Below, one piece after another: positions 47,512 to 59,449 of a stretch of DNA of 64,000 nucleotides. Made by a program: the position numbers and the translations under genes. The stretch is from Nymphaea colorata (lineage: Eukaryota > Streptophyta > Magnoliopsida > Nymphaeales > Nymphaeaceae). The stretch is taken from positions 620,001 through 684,000 of the forward strand of contig NC_045145.1 of the NCBI RefSeq assembly GCF_008831285.2, given 5' to 3'. Position 1 is the first letter of the stretch. The number at the start of each line of letters is the position of its first letter. The notes beneath the pieces were generated by a model. The model was not told the DNA's origin, did not search any database, and was given only the letters and a program-made list of their open reading frames with translations.

Positions 47512-48756
47512 TAAAACAGGAATCGTTCTCGCCTGAACTCGTCAGCATCTCAAATCCCTCTCAAATCCTTCAATCTCAGTCAGATCAGACCGATCTATTC
47601 TTCTGGTTAGATGAGTTGACTCAAATTGATCTGAACGTCAGTATCCTCTCCACTTCTGATCGGGTAAACAGGAAGTTCTCACGGTAGAATATCCACTGAG
47701 AAGGATTTCTTATCGATTGAGAAGTTCCTCTGACTGTCGACGTGCAGTTCAGGAATTCCTCGGATGAGCTACAATCTGCTGCGCAACCGAGTGATCCTTC
47801 TTCTGATTCCAGCCTCTAAGCGCTTCAAGAATTGGAGAGCACTTGCACTATGATCGGATCTACTTCTGCACTATATTCGACGTCCATAGTTCCGGTAGCC
47901 TTCCCTGTTTGGCTCCTCTGGTTCTGTAGGCGATCTTCTTCTCCAGCAAAGTCTCCTTCACTGGCCAAGCTTTTGGCACCACACTTAAGCAGCTCAAACT
48001 CTCTCGCGCAGGAGAGAAAAGGTTTCTTTTATTGATTCAATTTCCAAAAGTTACAAGTTTTGGCACACTCTCCAGCTTATATGCCTTTGGACTGTCTCGG
48101 GTTTAACCCGTTATCTCGGACTGATACGAGTACAAGACCTGACTCAATCAAATCCAAAACAAAACAAATACAATGACTCGGTCTGGGCTTGAACCCAGTT
48201 GTGACGCGCTCAGGTTAGCCTGAGCTCTTGGCAACTAAACCTGACCCAGAAGCACTCTTGGTTGCGCCCAGTCTTCCTTGGTCTCTTACAGCTAATGCAG
48301 TCTTTGTCTACCCAAACCAAGAACCTCTGCTCTTCAGCGTTGCTCCACTGACGACTAACCAGACCGAACCTAGTCCCTTCCATGCTTTGCTCTGCTGACC
48401 GAAGCTTGCTTGAACCCATTGTATGCTCCTCGCTCTCGTCACCGGCTGCAATCTCTAGCCCGCAATCTCCCTCGCCGGCTTGCGCCTAACGCCCTTTAGT
48501 CTTGCGCTCTACGTTTAGCACCTCGGCTTTGCTCGACATGGAATTAGCCTCACTTTGCTCAAAATGCCTTGGCCCTCCCTGTATCTTCTCCTGGTTAACC
48601 TCCCAATGCCTAAAGTCAATAGCTTTGACTGATGCCGCGCTAGCCATCTCCCCGCTTCCGACCATGACCGTGATAGCAGCTGGTATCCCACCTACATCAT
48701 CGGCGTCCTCCTTGGCCACACTCGGCTGTGCTTTAGGTAGGTGCACATCAACATCA
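47512..48756 (-). repeat. 5' LTR of minus-strand gypsy relic
   Basis: On the minus strand it begins TGATGTTGATGTGCACCTAC. It contains GGCATATAAGCTGG (TATA-like; plus 48071-48084) and, about 45 bases later, TCAATAAAAGAAACC (poly(A) signal; plus 48024-48038), giving a compact U3-R-U5 layout. A 108-codon minus-strand frame (48486-48812) crosses its outer edge and is not taken as a gene. Confidence 0.75.
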
Positions 48757-48895
48757 AATCGGTTAAAGATGCCTTTTTTGTTATCTCCTCTACCTTCTGT
48801 TGACAGTTTCACAGATCAATATACAAACAAAGAAATGGAGTCAGGCTCCAGTGCCAAATTCTTGACTTGCACAGGTATCGCAATCTCTTGAGCTT

Positions 48896-50105
48896 TTGCA
48901 CTCCTTAGCTTGGAATTCCAACTCATGTTCAATGATGAAGTATCCTAGAACTGAAAAGGTAGGTGAGAAACTCATAGAATTGGAGCAGGCATCTTCCTGC
49001 TTTGTTGAGAACCAAAATGTATTTGAAAAGGAAGCATGTGGTGACTTCAAGCTCCCTGCACATAACAAGATTGACATTGGGAATTCAGAAATTAATGTGC
49101 GAAGTCCTTTAGGTGCATCGGTTCAAGATAATATAGGAGGCTTGCTGGATACCAAGCATGTGAAAGGAAGAAAGATCCATGAAACTGAAAGCAACATGAT
49201 CATAAGCTCAAGAAATCTCTTGATGGTCAAAAACATGAATCATCTGGTTCATTCCAAAATGTAACACAACGGTCTGCTTCTCTGAAGCACAGTGAAGCAA
49301 GGGATTCAGGCAAGCCTTCTGGATCTCATGCACGTGAACAAAGGCCTTCTATGTTGCAACAGGAAAATCCTTCCAGCTTTCATACTGGACTGGACTTTTA
49401 TAAAGAGGCACAAAAATCAGGCCACCATGGCAAGGCATCGCACCGAAGGATGGGCAGGAAATCAGTCTATCCTTTCTGGATATTGGCCAAGGATCAGCAG
49501 CAATCAGGAGCTTCAGAAAATATCAGGAGAGTATCCACTTCTACGTAGTTTGAGAATTGTACTGTAAAGCATATTTGCTTGGCATGATTGATTCACTCCA
49601 AAATTTGCACTTGATTTGTTGATATTATAGTGAATCCAAGTCCTCCATGTGATCCTTGACCTTCCATAAGCTCAAATTATATTATCACCCCTTTATCGGA
49701 GAAAACATTGAGTGCTAGTGATGCAGGTCGGATAGGGTGCCTGGTGCTTCCAAAACAGTGTGTAGAGGTATGTTACTGAAATTTCTATTGTCGTCTTTTC
49801 TGAAACTAAGACCATGTTAGACTTTTTCGTCCTCCTGTTTTGCCATATACTAGAGCGTCTGACTTGTTTAGAGCTGTTTTCTTCCTTGGACTTCCTTCAA
49901 TTAAATTTGGTTTTTGGTACATTCATATGCTTGATTGCTATGCAATTCTTAATCTTGAACAGACATACTTCCCAGCAATTTCTCATCCTCAAGGACTGCC
50001 TCTTAGGATTCAATTTCGATTTTGGCCAAATAATAACAGTAGGATGTATGTGTTGGAAGGTGTAACATCATCATTCAGTCAAAGCAACAGCAAGCTGGTG
50101 ACATA
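48896..50105 (+). pseudogene. VAL/HSI2-like B3-domain transcriptional repressor, fragment
   Basis: Intact relatives (VAL1/HSI2 family) are nuclear repressors that bind RY motifs with a B3 domain and recruit Polycomb. Seen here: a linker region (from about 48960), GSFQNVTQRSASLKHSEARD and SGKPSGSHAREQ typical of the segment before B3, then GYWPRIS and NQELQKISGEYP, then [17 protein letters not shown] and [10 protein letters not shown] (exon end 49767, GTATGT donor), then from 49963 [17 protein letters not shown] joined straight to [18 protein letters not shown], and in a shifted frame [11 protein letters not shown] up to a GTAATG donor at 50106. About ten residues (DVKGKEW... in relatives) are missing between RIQ and FRFW. 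Frameshifts occur near 49215, 49440 and 50078. The upstream PHD-like and downstream EAR and zf-CW parts are absent from the window. A dead fragment. Confidence 0.85.
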
Positions 50106-51409
50106 GGTAATGTGTACAGCGTGGTCATTTCTTCTTGCTTGTGCATGCAATGCTTGGCACGCAAATAACTAAGAAGCCTCTCAATCATCCTTGTGCATCT
50201 CATTAAATTTACACTTTCCGAAGTTGAGTTACCTTTCTTTGCACATAAATCAGCAAATGATTGTGATTTCTGTTCAAGTCAACCAAACTTCACCGATTGA
50301 CAAAGCTTTCTACCAGACATAGCACTATTGTTTTTGATTAGTATCCCATTTAATATAAGGCAACTGGTGTTATGTTATTAGATGTCATACTGGAATATAG
50401 TATTATGATCAGAATAGGTTCATAGCCCTATAACCATGTTATTTGGTCATAACTGTATAGGAGTTATGACCATATATATACTTACATATGGTGGGCTGTA
50501 TAAGTAAATGTACCCTACTTAGTACATATTTAGTTGATTTTGATTCTTAGTTTAGTCGAGTTTGGTTTCTAGCTAGACATAGGTTGGATAAGTTGGGATG
50601 ATGTGGATGAGCAATAAGGAAACTAAGAGAGAACATGGGTAAGCACGTGTTTTATTTGGTTTCCCTTATGGACCCAAATTATAAGGGCATCACACATAAT
50701 CCCCTCTCCTCACTCATGGGTCCTATTTCTCATCGCTGTTTAGGTAGTAGGTTTTTGAAATGTGATTCTAGATTTTATTTGATTTGATTTTTTTCATTTA
50801 CATAATCTTATACTAGCTATCTATTTCTTGTAGTCTTGCTACGTTTAGTTGTTTTAAAAAGTTGGAGATGCTTGAGAAGGCCCTGTGGTGTTTCAGGCAG
50901 ATAGCCATCTAACCATTCATCTTAACAATCTAACCATTCATCTTAACAACCCCCCATCTCCAGCATGCGGTAGATTTCCTTCTATTTATCCCTCCTTCTT
51001 GTTTGCTCTTCTTAGCTGGCATAAAGAATTTTCAAGTGTCAAAAGTGAGAGTAAGAGAAGGTGTTCCATCTTCAAGCATCATCGAGCACACTGTCCACCA
51101 CGCTGCTGGGTCCTCCATTGAACTTTCCCTTTAGAGGTTGGGACTTGGTTCCATTTAGAATTGTGTTAAGGTCAGGTCTTATTGGTGAGTGTCAAACAGG
51201 TTTAGAGTCTTTAGACTTTGAGACCTAGGTTCAGTATGTATCCTTTTTTATGTTCCATGTGATTCCAGCCTACGGCGGTGCTCAGTTTAGAGTTAGTTTC
51301 ATGTAGTGCGTCAGTTAACTAGAGTCCTCACCATGTGAGACTATTGTTGAAGGTCAATTGTTCAGACTTTCTTCTTGTGGTGCTTGACTGGCAGCCTTTA
51401 GGTGAATAT
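50106..51409. other. Intergenic, no gene recognised
   Basis: AT-rich with no supported domain. A 21-bp direct repeat (ATCTAACCATTCATCTTAACA) occurs at 50907 and 50928. The rest of the VAL-like gene's C-terminal exons were looked for and not seen. Confidence 0.45.
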
Positions 51410-51680
51410 TTTATTTGTAGTCTAATGCAGTGGGGACGTGGGTAGTTTCTGATTTCATGCTTGTTTGAATCTTAGTTAAAGTGGTTGGTGTCTGGTTGTT
51501 AAGTGTCGTGTTTTCTTCATTGAGCTTGTGATTTTCAATATGTATGTTTGTTGTGCATGGCATGGTTACACCGATTTATATTTTAGAATGTATATGAATA
51601 TTGGAGCTGTTATGCCTTGGTATTTACTTTGTGTGTTCGTTTCTCTTCATTAGTCAAGCCTTTCTGAATGGGTCGAACCT
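51410..51680 (+). repeat. Diverged third copy of the GH2-block upstream sequence
   Basis: TTGTAGTCTAATGCAGTGGGG, CATGCTTGTTTGAATCTTAG, TTAAGTGTCGTGTTTTCTTC and GAGCTTGTGATTTTC align in order with 14805-15090 and 52905-53170, with more substitutions and indels than those two share with each other. Confidence 0.7.
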
Positions 51681-52629
51681 AGTTAGTTAGCTGAATTATT
51701 TTGCAAACATATATTAGTCATCGATTTGTTTTTTCGTTATTTGCCTTTGGTCGTTGACATTCCTTATATCATAAGCATTCAGTATTTTTGAAGGTCCTCT
51801 GTTTCCGTTGAGTCAATACAACATTTAGTTTTGGTATCAACTCTTCACAAAGACAGGTATAACCATGATTTGGCAAACCTATAAAAACTACAAAAATCAT
51901 TCTCTGTTTCAAAATCAGAAGACTTATGACGTTCTGATCTGGGATAAAGTTGAATTTGGGTTTGATTGTTGGTTTGAAGTTTCTTGTGTGAAAATCAGCT
52001 GACAAAATTTCAATTTTTTTTCAACTTTGAGTATTTTGATATATTGTTGTTAAACTTTCGCTGTTTCTATTTCTCACAAAATTTTTTTTTGAAAACTGAG
52101 CTCTATTTCTTGTTTGTTGAATTCTATCTTGGAAACAGATTTTTCAATTTTACATTTTTACAAATTTTTTAGTGAAATTTTCTAGTTATTATTATTATTA
52201 TTTATTTAAGGATCTGTATCCATATCAAGGCCAATACTCCAACCAACACAGTTTTAGACTTTTTGTTTAGTGGGGAGAATTGTGATTTTGCATATATTGT
52301 TTGTTATTGCTAGGAAAATTATCTAGAAAGGTTTTTGATTGCCTTATTTTGTTGGAGCCCTTCCTCACTTGGGTCTCCTCTAGAGTTAGAGCTCAAGCCT
52401 GTTCATGTCTGTGAGAAGGAGTGGGCTGCCGAGCCACTAGGTCCTTGCTTTAGGATCTCAAGAAGTCACTCTTTCTTGGAGTCCTTGGTGAGTCCGAGGA
52501 TAGGGATGTCGTGCGACCTCTAGGGTGAGAATAAGGAGGGAGGCATAATGTGCATGGGTGCTTAGGGACTTGGTAGGGATTGAGCTAGGCTAGGTGGGTG
52601 CTAAAGGAGAGGGGCATGGAGGGTATGGG
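51681..52629. other. Intergenic, AT-rich
   Basis: Contains an ATT-rich run (about 52181-52203). No protein family recognised on either strand. Confidence 0.45.
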
Positions 52630-54060
52630 AGAGATTGAAGTCGGGGGGCTATACATGAGAGAGAGAGAGAAAGAGAGAGAGAGGGAGCGAAGGGGTTGAA
52701 TCTCCCTTGTGCATGTCCATCATTTTCTTCTACAGCCAATCGAGTTTCTCTAAGTCGAACATGAATCCATTTGTTTGTCCTTATGAAATTTATGTTTTTT
52801 TTGTGAAGAACACATTTTAAATTGAATTTTCTTGATGTTTTGATTTAGTTCGGGATGCGTTAAAGTTTGGGTTTAAATTGAATTTTCTTCTTGTTGCCTT
52901 CTTAGCTGTAGTTTAGTATAGTGCTGTGGTTCAGAATGCAATGCTTGTTTGAGTCTTAGTTAAAGTAGTTGCAGTTTGATTGTTGACTGTCGTGTTCTTT
53001 TCATTGAGCTTGTGATTCTATTTAAATGCAGATACGTTAGTTGCACATGTCATGGCTATACCCAGGTATATAAGGATGCATGTGTATACTAGAGTTTTAT
53101 AGTCATCTATATTTCCTGCTACTTCTTCTACATCGATATCTTTACTTTGTTTTGTTTCTCACTTCAAGCCTCTTGAAAAGGCTAGCCCCTTTGTCTCTTG
53201 AGTGCATAGGACACTTGAATATGCTTTTTTGTGGGGGAGACTCTACCTATCTTCATAATTGTTGATGGTGCAGTAGAACAAGAAGGCAATAGGATGATCT
53301 ATAAGGATTTGATCATTGGTTCTGCATGCATTGTATTTTCTCCTAAAATTGGTAGCCAGTTGAAGGGGGTTGTGAAGAAATGGATTAGAAGCATTTTGTC
53401 ACCTCCTCCTATGCATCAATGTACGATTGCAATTTTGGAAATTATAATCTTATGTTGCTTTGCAGGATTTGTGGATTAATTGGAAAACTTTAGATAGGCA
53501 TTTGCATTTGATTTTGTGTAATTAAACTTGTTTAGGTATGAAGCTCAATTTGTGATGGCACATGTACGGGGTTCATCTCTTTTTTTTTCATTTTTTTATT
53601 GCAGATAGTTGAATTTGGCTTCCTTCATATATTTCTACTATGTATTCTTGATATACTTTTAAAAAATTAAGTTATTCAACCGCTGTTTGTAGGACCTCTC
53701 AAGTATTGGTGCAAGAGAAGCAAAGTTGATGTGCTGGTTTCCAACTTAGCCTCATGGAATGACGATGTTGTTTCTAGTTCTTTAGATATTGTTGGCTATT
53801 GGGTTGAGGGCTTGCCATTTGTGCACTGATTGAGTGGTTACTGGAAATTTTATTTGGCAACTAGCCCCACAAGAACACCTATGAGGTTCTATGAGAGTAC
53901 ATTCGAAGATATAAATTGCGAAGAGCTACCAGGTTTGTCTTTTTCTCTCATATGCAAATCAGTGGCAAAGTTAGAAAGTTGAGCCACAGGGCCACTGTCT
54001 TGTCATTTAGTAGAATATAAAATGTCGTTGCACGTAAGATTTTCCTGAAACAGAAGATGT
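52630..54060 (+). repeat. Segmental duplication block B (GH2 gene 5' region, shortened)
   Basis: Collinear with 14560-17145. Starts at the GTCGGGG...ATACATGAGAGAGAG tract and ends at CCTGAAACAGAAGATGTG. Lacks about 1.2 kb of block A between CCTATGCATCAATGTA (53408 here) and TGATTATCTTATGTTGCTTT-like sequence (53445 here), and with it the first GH2 exon. Confidence 0.85.
53693..53932 (+). pseudogene. GH2 beta-galactosidase exon 2, copy B
   Basis: Same 240-bp exon as 16770-17009. Its acceptor is intact (TTTGTAG before GACCTC), and the donor is GTTTGT. It reads PLKYWCKRSKVDVLVSN, SWNDDVVSSSLDIVGYWVEG, LPFVH, a TGA in place of Ser, LSGYWKFYLATSPTRTPMRF and ESTFEDINCEELP. The Trp that is a stop in copy A is present here, and the Ser that is a stop here is present in copy A. 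Exon 1 is deleted. Not functional. Confidence 0.85.
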
Positions 54061-56100
54061 GTTTTAGTTAATAGAATAACAAATTGCACTACTACACAAG
54101 AATAACTTAATAAGTTAATGAACAATATAATTATTAATGCCTTTTTTAAGACTCTTTTTTAATACGACAGAAAGGTGATGCCACTTAACGGGCCTTCTTT
54201 TTGGGAGTTTGTCCCAATAAAAGTTGACTTGAGATTTTTATATCTGTTGTAAAGAAAACTAAATCCACACTACAAGATGAAATTGCTGCCTGAAATGGAT
54301 TTTCAATGAGAAGATGGGTGTTCATAAAAACTTGTCCATATCAAAGTTTATGTGCAACCTGTACAAAAGAAACATGGCAATTGTTATACTCTCTTATAAC
54401 TGCTATTCATTAAGAAAACATTTTTCCTTTTTTTAATATGGCAAATTTTGAAATGAGAAACTGCATGTGGAGCCTTTGCACATCCCAAGCCATGGGTGGC
54501 CCCATCTTTGATGTCAACTAATTTTATGTGACATTATTTTATACTTCTTGCTCCTTTGCCTATCCACCAAAAGTAGGAGTGGTCATTGTTTCTCTAAGCT
54601 TTACAAGTGTCATGTTCACTTATGTGACTACTTATCTTTCTATTGCTCTCATTCACTTATGTGACTAAATTACTAAGTGGACAAATACCTACACTTTCTG
54701 AGTTTCGCAAGGTGACCCCCCTGTTCATAAATCCTGCAACCTGGAAAGAATCTCGAGTCATGCCTATTCAGGTACTAAGGTCTCGGATTGTGAATGCATG
54801 GCATGTGTTTGAGAGAGAGAAAGAGAGATTTCTAAATCTTCGTAAATGTTGTGTTCGCAAGTTTAATTCGAACTAGAACATGGTAATCTTGCATAGCCAA
54901 GAAGAATGAGGTAATTCTCCATCATGCAATCACATGCTTTAAGACCTTGTTGTCTTTGAATATGCTTTGCTTTTGTGACTTGTTTTTTCTGCTGATTATG
55001 AACACAAACTTTATATTTGCATTGTTAAAATTAGTTTGTAATGTCAGCACAAAGTTAACTTCTGATGTTCTTCATTTTTATGTTTCTTCGTGCATTGGTG
55101 AACATTGACCATGTGAAGTCAACTTACCCAACTCACTACCCCGCCATTTGCATTAGTTCTTGTAGTGCATTTTCAAGTAGTCCTCCTTGGAATGCTGGAC
55201 TATGACCCCATATGCTTATTTTGCAGCCTTTGGCATTCATTTTGTTTCTATATAGCCCACCATTTTCTTGACCTAAACATGCAACTTTTGCAGAACTTGG
55301 AAAACTCGACCTCCGTTCTGGCTCCTTCACTTTGAGACAAATTAAAGTAGCCACATTGAACTTCGATGCTGTTGACATGTGGACTTTTCTTTATAAAATC
55401 TCTAGGGTAGTTAGTTTGTCATTGCTGTGGATGTGTATGGTGCAATGTTTAGATATTAACTATTCCTTATTTCTGTGTTTTGACTAAGTTTTCATTCCTA
55501 GTGATACAAGAAGGATGTAGGTGAAACCAAGTAAATAGGCTACTGAGTGAGGCCTAGTTTGTGGATGGTACCTACGTTTCTTTGAGAAGCCTTCCTTCAG
55601 TTAATTATGATTCTGAGTCAAGCAAACCCCCTCCCACTAAAAACTGTTTTTTAGAAGGTCAAGTTGTTTTTACATGTATATTGTATAATTCCCATTTTAA
55701 CCATATGTAGATAACAAACCAAAAAGAAAATCTTGAAAATTAGTGTTATCTTCTCAGCTGTTTTATTACTTTTTCTTTCTACTTATATTTTATATTTGAC
55801 AATGCTTTCCTGAAAAATCTTGAAAATTGCATGTACACATGTACGTACTGATGTATGTGACTCCATGCTTGTGCAAACCTATAACTAGCAGCTCTTTCAT
55901 TTGCTGAACGTTTAGAGAGAATTGTGACAAAGATAGGTTGTTTACTTATTTTCACCTGCTATGCCTGTGCATCTCATTGCAATGTAGCTTCTTTGCTAAC
56001 TCTTCTTTCTTTTTCTCGCTTATTGTGCAGTACCTGAACACTATAAGCTGGTTGCTGAGGCAAAGTTCTCAGTAATTTTATATCTCAGTCCACATTCAAA
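54061..56100. other. Intergenic, no gene assigned
   Basis: A frame at 54643-54876 reads TPLFINPATWKESRVMPIQ before a GTACTAAGG, which could be a stray exon, but no family was recognised. The rest is AT-rich, and the later GH2 exons are not found here. Confidence 0.4.
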
Positions 56101-56908
56101 CTCATTTGTTGACATGTACAGTATACTATAAAATATATACTACATACATGTATTGTATATATGTCCACGTATATCTATATACATATATTAACATATCACA
56201 TACTATATAAGTATACACATATCACATGTATAATAGATATATGTATTATATTCCACATATATGTATATACCATTATATTATAGTATATTATAGTACATAT
56301 GTACATACATATATAGTTTCAAATGTTATACATATTATGCATATACATACATATATATGTAATCTTTTTATGTATATATGTGTGTGTGTATATATATATA
56401 TATATATGATGTAATAAATTAATATGATTACACTTGTATATATCCGTAGTATGTAACTACGTTATATAGTATGCATCTATGTCACATGGGTGCGGGTGCG
56501 GCTAGAGCATATATATATATACACGTTATTTGTTATATATGTAATTTTATTTGTGTATATTTTTAAATTTTTTATCCAGCTTCCCTTAATCTCATCAAAA
56601 TTCAAAGTTTTATTAAATATAGTAAATGTTGGGGGAGGGGGGAGAGAGAGAGAGAGGACGGAAAAAAAGAAGAGGAAAAGATAGGAGAAGGAAAACAAGA
56701 AAAAAAGTAAGAGAAAAGAATAACAGATGCTGTTAGGAGTATCCTATTAGGTTTGATCGAGTCAAGTGATGTGCCAGGCCGTACCCGCATAGGTGCGGGT
56801 ACGCCACCATAGTTTGTGCACCCATGTGACTTACTTTATAACATGTTATATTACATATGCAATACATAATTTATTATATATGTATATATATGTTATGTAA
56901 CATATATA

Positions 56909-56958
<50 letters not shown>

Positions 56959-57350
56959 GTATATATATATATAATGCATTTATGTATATTACATATATGT
57001 AATACATGTAATATATTGTGTATATAATGTGTACATATAGTTGTATGTATATCATATTATAGTATATGACATAAATAGTATATAGTTATATGTATATGTA
57101 TATATAACTATTATAGTTTTATATATGTATATTACATAAATATTATATATAATTGTATATAATGTATATATGACATCATAAATGTAGTATATTACTATGT
57201 AACGTATATGTAAATGTATAATATATATATAATACATAAAATATATGACGTATATGATATATGTATATTTATAATATCTGTATACATTAACATATAACAT
57301 GTAGGTAACTATGTGATTTATACATATTATGTATGACATATACTAAGTAT
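56101..57350. repeat. Low-complexity TA/CA/GA repeat field
   Basis: Long stretches of TATATA, ATGTATAT and ACATATAT words, with (AC)18 at 56911-56946 and a purine tract (GGGGGAGGGGGGAGAGAGAG and more) at about 56631-56660. Open frames here are Tyr/Ile-rich artefacts. A more complex island at 56720-56820 includes GTGCCAGGCCGTACCCGCAT. Confidence 0.85.
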
Positions 57351-58065
57351 TCATGCAGAACAAACATAAATGCTAAACATTATAAGATTGGTAACTGAGC
57401 ATTCTTGGTGTCCCTCAAGGCCAGCGGACTCACAGTGACAACACCTGAGTTTGGAAACTGGTCCCAAGCAGGAGTAGCAGAATTACGAACGGGGCTTGGA
57501 AGCACATTGGAAAGCAAAAAGCAAGGTGCTTTTGAAGTGTCTTGAGAGCACTATTTAAAGAAAGAAGCCAGCTTCAATTGTGACCAGAACTGTGCTTCCT
57601 ATTGAGGCAACTGATGCAAGCTTCCTTTTTCATTAAAATCTAGATTCCTAATATAATCAAACCCTATTTTATAAATTTTTGCCCAAGCTTAAAACTTAAT
57701 TATGTAAAAAGTTTGGACTTTGTTTATAAGTTATATTTTTTTTTGGCTAGTTGTTTCTTAACTTGCTACTTTGGCTCTCGTTTGCTTCGTGATGTACTTT
57801 TGGGTCACTTCCAGTTCATTTCTTGGTTCCTACTTCTGAAAATTTGTAGGGGTCTCTCTACTCGCTCCCGATTCCATACTAACCCTGGTCCCAAGAACAG
57901 AGGCAAATGTGAATAAGTGCTTGGTGTTTTAACTAACTGGAAATTATTATGCTTTAGATAACTTTTTCCTTATCGTCTTGTTATGATGTTATCTGTTTTT
58001 GGGAAACAAGGAAGATTGATAGTCCTAGTCCATGACAAATTTTTGTCTTCTTTTGATAATTGCAG
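57351..58065. other. Unassigned
   Basis: A less AT-rich stretch at 57410-57560 has no readable domain. The rest is T-rich and could be an intron leading to the exon-like segment at 58066. Confidence 0.4.
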
Positions 58066-58202
58066 AATGTTGATATGGATAACATTGATGACTTTGGCAC
58101 CAATTTGTATACAGCACCTGAGACTTCCTGCTTGGGCACAGGCTTTGATGAAAACGAGCTAAAATGCATAGATAATGAAGAGACTGACAATGCAGCTCAA
58201 AG
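58066..58202 (+). other. Exon-like segment, unknown gene
   Basis: Preceded by a T-rich tract ending GATAATTGCAG and followed by GTTGATGAT. One frame is open throughout (45 codons plus two bases) and reads NVDMDNIDDFGTNLY, APETSCLGTGFDENELKC, ETDNAAQ. It is acidic and stands out from the flanking stop-filled sequence. I do not recognise the protein. No neighbour that would belong to it with matching phase was found upstream. Confidence 0.35.
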
Positions 58203-59357
58203 GTTGATGATTTTAATTGTTAATATGTTCAACAATTAGTTTTTCATTTTGCATTCCTCTAGCACATGCTAATTTAGTGCTTCTATTAGAAATATATGCA
58301 CATGAATAAGCATTTTATGCTTAAGTTGGTCATAAAGAACTGTTTTTTCTTCTGGTGTTATGTTAATTTCTTTTTTTCCCAAACTAATTACTTATTTACT
58401 CTCTAGTATCTGCTTTCAAGTGACATCATTCTGGGTGTGTCTTGCAAGCAGGACATGTTCATCGAGTCATGTAAATTTGAAGTTCATTTCCTTCTTGTCT
58501 GCATTCTCCATTATGTTATTGTATATTTCCCACATTAACTTACGACAGTCTTGTTCTTACTTGGTTTTTCTCTTCTCCAACTTGGCTGCCTATTAAGTAC
58601 ATGATGTGCATCGACCGTTCTAGCCATATATTGGTGTTGTTTGTAATGTTAAATTAATCGGTGGTGATCACAATGCCTCTCTGACATGATAATACTGTGA
58701 TTTGTTGGTGAGCTAAGAACAAGTTGGCTTTGTTTGATTTAAGTGGTTTTTTTATTATAAATATTGCTACTATTATTGTTATTATCACATCTATTCAGCA
58801 ATTTGACATGATTTTGAGCCGTTCAAGAATGACCATGGCTGGAACTATACTTTATTTCATTGTACTGAAATCCATGGATCCAAATCAACCCTCTTTGAAT
58901 CAATATAGATCACATGTCCTTTTTATTTTTAATTATTTTCAATATTTTGAATTTTTTATTTTTTCTCTTTTACCTTTTTATCATAAACAATACAATTTTT
59001 AACTTTCTCTGATTCACAGATGATTCCTGTTTTTGTTTCAGCTAATTGTTTGAATCTTTTACTGACTGATTAGATTTAGGAATAAATGTTAGCATCACTT
59101 CTTTTATTGACAACAATTTTTGTTCCTCTTTGACTGTTTCTTAATTCTTCTGTCTTCTTTTATGCTATTTTATTGAACTCTTTTCTTGTGTCCTGCTTCA
59201 AAATCTTTTCAAAGCCTTTCTTAAGGTGCCAGGACCTTAAAGCAGGTGAGCTCATTGACGTTTCTTCTGAACAAGTGTGACTTTTGTTGTTTAAATATCT
59301 CAAGAGCATTTGATATATGTTTATTGTTGCTATTCCTTTTTCTCTTTTTATCTTCAG
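58203..59357. other. T-rich stretch between two exon-like segments
   Basis: Looks like intron: T-rich, stops in all frames. Nothing else supported. Confidence 0.4.
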
Positions 59358-59449
59358 ACAAAATCATGCCCTGAAAGACTGTGCTATGGAAAGGAAAGTG
59401 TAGTGCAAACAGATCTGGGTCTTGTGCCAAAAGATGCAAAGCTTGATAA
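59358..59449 (+). other. Second exon-like segment, unknown gene
   Basis: Follows a pyrimidine tract ending TTATCTTCAG and is followed by GTATGC. The open frame reads TKSCPERLCYGKESVVQTDL, GLVPKDAKLD. Joining it directly to the segment at 58066-58202 would put it out of this frame, so if both belong to one gene another exon or a frameshift lies between. Confidence 0.3.

Larger units (their letters stand above)
45356..48756 (-). mobile_element. Minus-strand Ty3/gypsy relic: unequal LTRs, gag-protease only
   Basis: Read on the minus strand: a 1245-bp 5' LTR (48756 to 47512), a short leader, half of gag, zinc knuckle and protease (to 46162), then a polypurine tract (CAAGGGGG, 46016-46012 region) and a 656-bp 3' LTR (46011 to 45356). 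The two LTRs align at both ends. RT, RNase H and integrase are absent, so one deletion of several kb joined protease to the 3' untranslated region. Flanking pentamers (CTGCC left, AATCG right) do not match, so the copy may be recombined, or the ends are off by a few bases. Confidence 0.75.

Noticed and set aside
48486-48812. 108-codon minus-strand frame considered as gag N-terminus
   Set aside because: It crosses the LTR outer boundary at 48756 and its inner part is repeated in the other LTR, so it is a chance frame.
53231-53479. Frame reading VDGAVEQEGNRMIYKDL and GSQLKGVVKKWIRS
   Set aside because: Looked at as a possible host or transposase exon, but block A at the matching place (15170-15360) has stops and shifts, and no family was recognised.
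54643-54876. Further exon of the GH2 gene
   Set aside because: The reading TPLFINPATWKESRVMPIQ does not match the known order of GH2 domains after the first two exons.
56846-57339. Minus-strand Tyr/Ile-rich frames
   Set aside because: Products of TATA/CATA repeats, not genes.
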